From the IMG/VR virus record IMGVR_UViG_3300034101_003795, positions 1 to 64,000 of that record: a stretch of DNA of 64,000 nt, one strand, 5' to 3'. Source of the stretch: a virus. Under the pieces are notes generated by a model that worked only from the letters and a program-made list of their open reading frames with translations, was not told where the DNA came from and made no database searches. The translations under genes and the position numbers were made by a program. Below are positions 61,459 through 64,000 of this stretch, piece by piece (within the stretch, counting starts at the first letter, position 1; every line of letters begins with the position of its first letter).

Positions 61459-61846
61459 TTGCTGCCTCCACTAAAGTTACTACTTGATCATCCGTGAGGT
61501 TTTCTCCTTCATCTAATATTGCATATAACAGTTTCTCTCCGTGTTCTTTATATTGATCACGGTCTAGTTCTCTACGTATTATTTTTCTGATTTTCATTTT
61601 GGTAAACCATCCGCGTTTTTTGCTGAAGTTCCTTATATCTGTTCCATATAAAGAGAACCTATCATTGGCGTTAGACAGAGCTGATATCTTCTCTTTATTA
61701 CATTCTTGAATAACTCTAATTATTGTTAATATAATACTTATAACCATTAATATAGCTATAATACTACCATATTTTTCTTCTTGTGGAATTTGTGCTTTTT
61801 TAAGAATTGCAATAGCGATTGGTTTTAGTTTTTCATTATCTTGCAT
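61451..61846 (-). CDS. Membrane-anchored small protein, unknown function
   Basis: 131 residues from the ATG at 61846; a start at 61882 is possible but lies within the neighbour. One membrane helix (SIIAILMVISIILTIIRVIQ) precedes a basic cytoplasmic-type region (FSKKRGWFTKMKIRKIIRRELDRDQYKEHG) ending in an acidic helix (DDQVVTLVEAA). I see no enzyme motif. It belongs to the envelope-associated operon and overlaps both neighbours. Confidence 0.6.
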   Translation of the reverse strand: MQDNEKLKPIAIAILKKAQIPQEEKYGSIIAILMVISIILTIIRVIQECNKEKISALSNANDRFSLYGTDIRNFSKKRGWFTKMKIRKIIRRELDRDQYKEHGEKLLYAILDEGENLTDDQVVTLVEAANV

Positions 61847-62177
61847 TATTAATACTCTTTTGTGGTATTGGACAATTACCATTTGGACAATCTTTTTGTT
61901 GTATTATAACTGGAGAATGAGTTATAATTTTTTGTTGTGTCTTATCTGGTTCGCAATATCCACAGTCTACTTTCTTAATACCATCTCCACTAATATAAAA
62001 TCCAGTTCCTTTACAAATAGGACAATCTTTTCTTTTATATTTTTTAGAAGCATCAGTGTGTTGAGCTTTAATTATTCCTCCAGCAATCACTACTGCTGGT
62101 AATGTTGATCCATTATATTTATATGTACTAAATAACAAAACTGATCCTATCAATAGAACATTAAGAATTTTGGTCAT
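61836..62177 (-). CDS. Exported or anchored protein with DnaJ-like CxxCxGTG zinc site
   Basis: 113 residues from the ATG at 62177, supported by TGGAGAAATAAAG just before it. An N-terminal hydrophobic segment (ILNVLLIGSVLLFSTY) could be a signal anchor; a second short one follows (LPAVVIAGG). The zinc site is CPICKGTGFY ... KVDCGYCEPD, like a DnaJ central domain unit. The tail has a CPNGNCPIP motif. Such a domain could hold or fold other proteins in the envelope. Function is unknown. Confidence 0.6.
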   Translation of the reverse strand: MTKILNVLLIGSVLLFSTYKYNGSTLPAVVIAGGIIKAQHTDASKKYKRKDCPICKGTGFYISGDGIKKVDCGYCEPDKTQQKIITHSPVIIQQKDCPNGNCPIPQKSINNAR

Positions 62178-62331
62178 CTTTATTTCTCCATGGTAGAATC
62201 TTTTTACGTTTTGGTTTAGGCAAATCAATATTATCTATAGATTTAGGAGCAAAAATTTTAATTAATCCAAGTATAAAATTAGTAATAATGCTAATTAAAC
62301 GATTTAATGCTATCTTATCTAATATTCTCAT
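62161..62331 (-). CDS. Short basic amphipathic protein
   Basis: 56 residues (MRILDKIALNRLISIITNFILGLIKIF then basic KPKRKKILPW). The start overlaps the protease stop (ATGA), and the stop overlaps the next gene by 17 bases, which makes it part of the coupled operon. A hydrophobic helix followed by a basic tail resembles small membrane-active phage proteins. No family is recognised. Confidence 0.6.
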   Translation of the reverse strand: MRILDKIALNRLISIITNFILGLIKIFAPKSIDNIDLPKPKRKKILPWRNKDDQNS

Positions 62332-63254
62332 AAATAATCCTCAAACCCATATGATGGAAGTTTTTGAACAGGAAAACCATCAAAATTACTAAAAGCATAA
62401 CTACCATTTGCTGCTAACATTCCAGCAGCAACTTCAGCACGAATAAGAAATGACCCATCAGGAATTGGACCCCATTCTGGATGACCACCATCATTCCATT
62501 TACCCCAACTATTTTGTACTAAAAATAATGGCTCACTACCAGTATCATCACAGGCTATCCAGGCCATAGCGTGGGCCCAATTACCACTAGTATTTGCTAT
62601 TCCTTTTTTATCTCGTTTATTACTAAATCCATAATTAGAACATACCGATAATCCATAACCATTAGCTATTGCGTCTCGTGCTTCTTCTATTGTTCGTACT
62701 AAACTAACAGTTTTAATTTGGTGATCATTAGCAAGATCAATCACAGGGTCTGGTAATCCTCTTCCTCCCCAACCAGCACCAAGATTACCATTGTATTTAG
62801 TAAAATCAGCAATACCGGGATAATTTTTTCTTAATACTATACCGCCATTTTTACTTACAAATTCAGCGGCTCTTGAACAACTCATGCCTTGTCCACTCCA
62901 ACCTCTAGCACCGTAAATTGCTTCTGTCGCTCCTTTTGCTATCCATGCTTCTCTTTCTCCATTGACATCTATTTCTACTGCTCTACTAACATCACAAGCA
63001 TTCCGTGTTGCATGACTAACACAATCTCCAGTAGTTTGTCTTTCATTATATGGATTTTTATCAAATTTTAATACACTCTTGTATGGTGTTGATAATTTGC
63101 CCTTACCATTATTTTTAATTTTTTTGCTAGCGTCTCCAAATAATGGATATTTACTATTTTCCATTAGATTATCAAATATCTGCTGTTCCCAAATACAGCC
63201 AGAGAAACCTTTTTTATAATTTTTATATAATTCTTCTGGAGATAGTTTTGTCAT
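62328..63254 (-). CDS. Papain-family (C1) cysteine protease
   Basis: 308 residues. The nucleophile block is RQTTGDCVSHATRNA (Q73, C78), His is in NWAHAMAW (H228), and Asn is in VQNSWGKW (N248), giving the complete C1 set in the right order. There is no obvious signal peptide or prodomain beyond 65 N-terminal residues, where QQIFDNLMENS and a basic linker occur. In phages a C1-type enzyme is unusual; it may mature virion proteins, cleave host surface proteins or act in lysis. Neighbours are membrane-anchored small proteins. Confidence 0.82.
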   Translation of the reverse strand: MTKLSPEELYKNYKKGFSGCIWEQQIFDNLMENSKYPLFGDASKKIKNNGKGKLSTPYKSVLKFDKNPYNERQTTGDCVSHATRNACDVSRAVEIDVNGEREAWIAKGATEAIYGARGWSGQGMSCSRAAEFVSKNGGIVLRKNYPGIADFTKYNGNLGAGWGGRGLPDPVIDLANDHQIKTVSLVRTIEEARDAIANGYGLSVCSNYGFSNKRDKKGIANTSGNWAHAMAWIACDDTGSEPLFLVQNSWGKWNDGGHPEWGPIPDGSFLIRAEVAAGMLAANGSYAFSNFDGFPVQKLPSYGFEDYL

Positions 63255-63754
63255 TATTTACTTCCTTCGTTACATGCCCAGGCTAGTGCCTTAAACCCAT
63301 TAACTGCATTTTCTCTTAATTCTTTATTTAGTAATACATTATCGTCACCAATCGATTGTACAATCAATGCTTTTGCCGCTTCTGGTAAATCGGGATACTT
63401 ACTTTTAATATCAAGTCGAAGTAAAAGACCGGCTAGTCTATTAGCTTGTCTAATGTCTTCTGTATTTTTAATAACTTCATTCTCTCCATCTAAACTAATT
63501 AGAGTAGCCATATCGTTGTATAAAGATGCTAATCTTTTGCCGTCTATCTTACGATCAGAATTTGAAGATAGTGCTTTAATGATATCTTTACTTTTGGTTA
63601 ATAGTTCATCTGAGGATGGAGCCATTAGATCAAGATTATCAACTACATTAACTGAAGGACGATTACTGTCTAAAAAGTTATTTAAATTTGGTTTAAAAAT
63701 ACCTATAGCAATTAGTAGTAATGCGATTAAGAGTAATAAATTTTTTGAATTCAT
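63254..63754 (-). CDS. Membrane-anchored protein of unknown function
   Basis: 166 residues. N-terminal hydrophobic segment (LLLLIALLLIAIGIF) followed by a soluble helical domain (DELLTKSKDIIKALSSN, LASLYNDMATLISL, ANRLAGLLLRLDIKSKYPDLP). Its stop overlaps the protease ATG, so both are probably made together and may form a membrane-bound protease complex. The start overlaps the TGA of the upstream gene (ATGA). No family is recognised. Confidence 0.6.
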   Translation of the reverse strand: MNSKNLLLLIALLLIAIGIFKPNLNNFLDSNRPSVNVVDNLDLMAPSSDELLTKSKDIIKALSSNSDRKIDGKRLASLYNDMATLISLDGENEVIKNTEDIRQANRLAGLLLRLDIKSKYPDLPEAAKALIVQSIGDDNVLLNKELRENAVNGFKALAWACNEGSK

Positions 63755-64000
63755 AAATCACCTACAGTCTTTTTGTTTTCTGTTTTTAATATGCTATTAT
63801 TTATTGGGGTGGTTGAGTTACCACAAACATTTGGAGATAGATACGGAAACATTTGATCGGCAGCTTTTACTGCGTCATCACAACCACTCTCAACCGCTAA
63901 ATCTCTTGTTTGTTTCCATGAAGCCACAAGTTTAAAGAATATATCTTCTTTTGTGATTACTACTGGTTTGACAGTAGGAACAACTACGGAGACCGGATTT
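63751..64000 (-). CDS. Partial protein running off the window end
   Basis: The last 82 codons of a gene whose start lies beyond base 64000. The visible C-terminus (VVVPTVKPVVITKEDIFFKLVASWKQTRDL ... VESGCDDAVKADQMFPYLSPNVCG) is not recognisable. A Val/Pro-rich spacer suggests a linker from an N-terminal domain to a short helical region. It ends in a TGA that overlaps the next ATG, so it is in the same operon. Confidence 0.65.
   Translation of the reverse strand, partial: NPVSVVVPTVKPVVITKEDIFFKLVASWKQTRDLAVESGCDDAVKAADQMFPYLSPNVCGNSTTPINNSILKTENKKTVGDL

Overview
The window is part of the genome of a large, AT-rich tailed double-stranded DNA bacteriophage (Caudoviricetes). No bacterial housekeeping gene, rRNA, tRNA, CRISPR array or insertion sequence is visible. 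Gene density is very high, start and stop codons commonly overlap by 1-20 bases, and TAA, TGA and TAG all act as stops, so the standard code applies. The host cannot be named. Two sigma70-type promoters (TTGACA-16-TATAAT and TTGACC-17-TATAAT) point to use of a host housekeeping polymerase. SprB-like and DUF11-like adhesin repeats, class II ribonucleotide reductase and a papain-like protease would fit an environmental bacterium such as a member of the Bacteroidota or Planctomycetota, but that is only a guess. Layout: (1) Positions 1-37262, plus strand, form the tail and adhesion module: partial and complete receptor-binding or beta-helix proteins; small neck and tail-completion type proteins; two tandem tube-like paralogues; three genes in the usual tail-chaperone position; a 2958-residue tape measure protein; a tail fibre with a self-cleaving S74 chaperone; two tandem 482/483-residue tail paralogues; adhesins with FGE/SUMF1 C-lectin-type domains, Ig-like and SprB-like repeats; and a 1230-residue hub-like protein. 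Capsid, portal, terminase and sheath genes are not in the window. (2) Positions 37302-44240, minus strand, hold small zinc-binding proteins, a Vsr-like nuclease with homing-endonuclease-like spacing and a glycan cassette (two GT4-type glycosyltransferases, a nucleotidyltransferase-like protein and two small partners). (3) Positions 44320-61172, minus strand, form the replication and nucleotide module: SSB; a DNA polymerase III alpha subunit split into two genes with a small gene and a DnaQ-like exonuclease between them; RecB/Cas4-like nuclease; dNMP kinase; primase; DnaB helicase; RecA/UvsX; accessory proteins; PhoH; HNH nuclease; class II ribonucleotide reductase; and dCMP deaminase. (4) Positions 61210-64000, minus strand, hold membrane-anchored small proteins and a papain-family (C1) cysteine protease. 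How the genes work together: the minus-strand operons supply deoxynucleotides (RNR, deaminase, dNMP kinase), a nearly self-sufficient bacterial-type replisome (DnaB, primase, split PolIII alpha, proofreading exonuclease, SSB) and recombination (RecA, nuclease, possible mediator). The plus-strand operon builds a long tail bearing an elaborate set of adhesins. The features most worth a second look are the split polymerase locus; an FGE domain interrupted by about 1.9 kb carrying 20-residue repeats and a gene with its own promoter; a tape measure protein with four repeated DTVPA-type motifs bracketing inserted domains, one with PD-(D/E)XK nuclease features; a predicted leaderless deaminase transcript; and a nuclease gene that seems to start at ATT.
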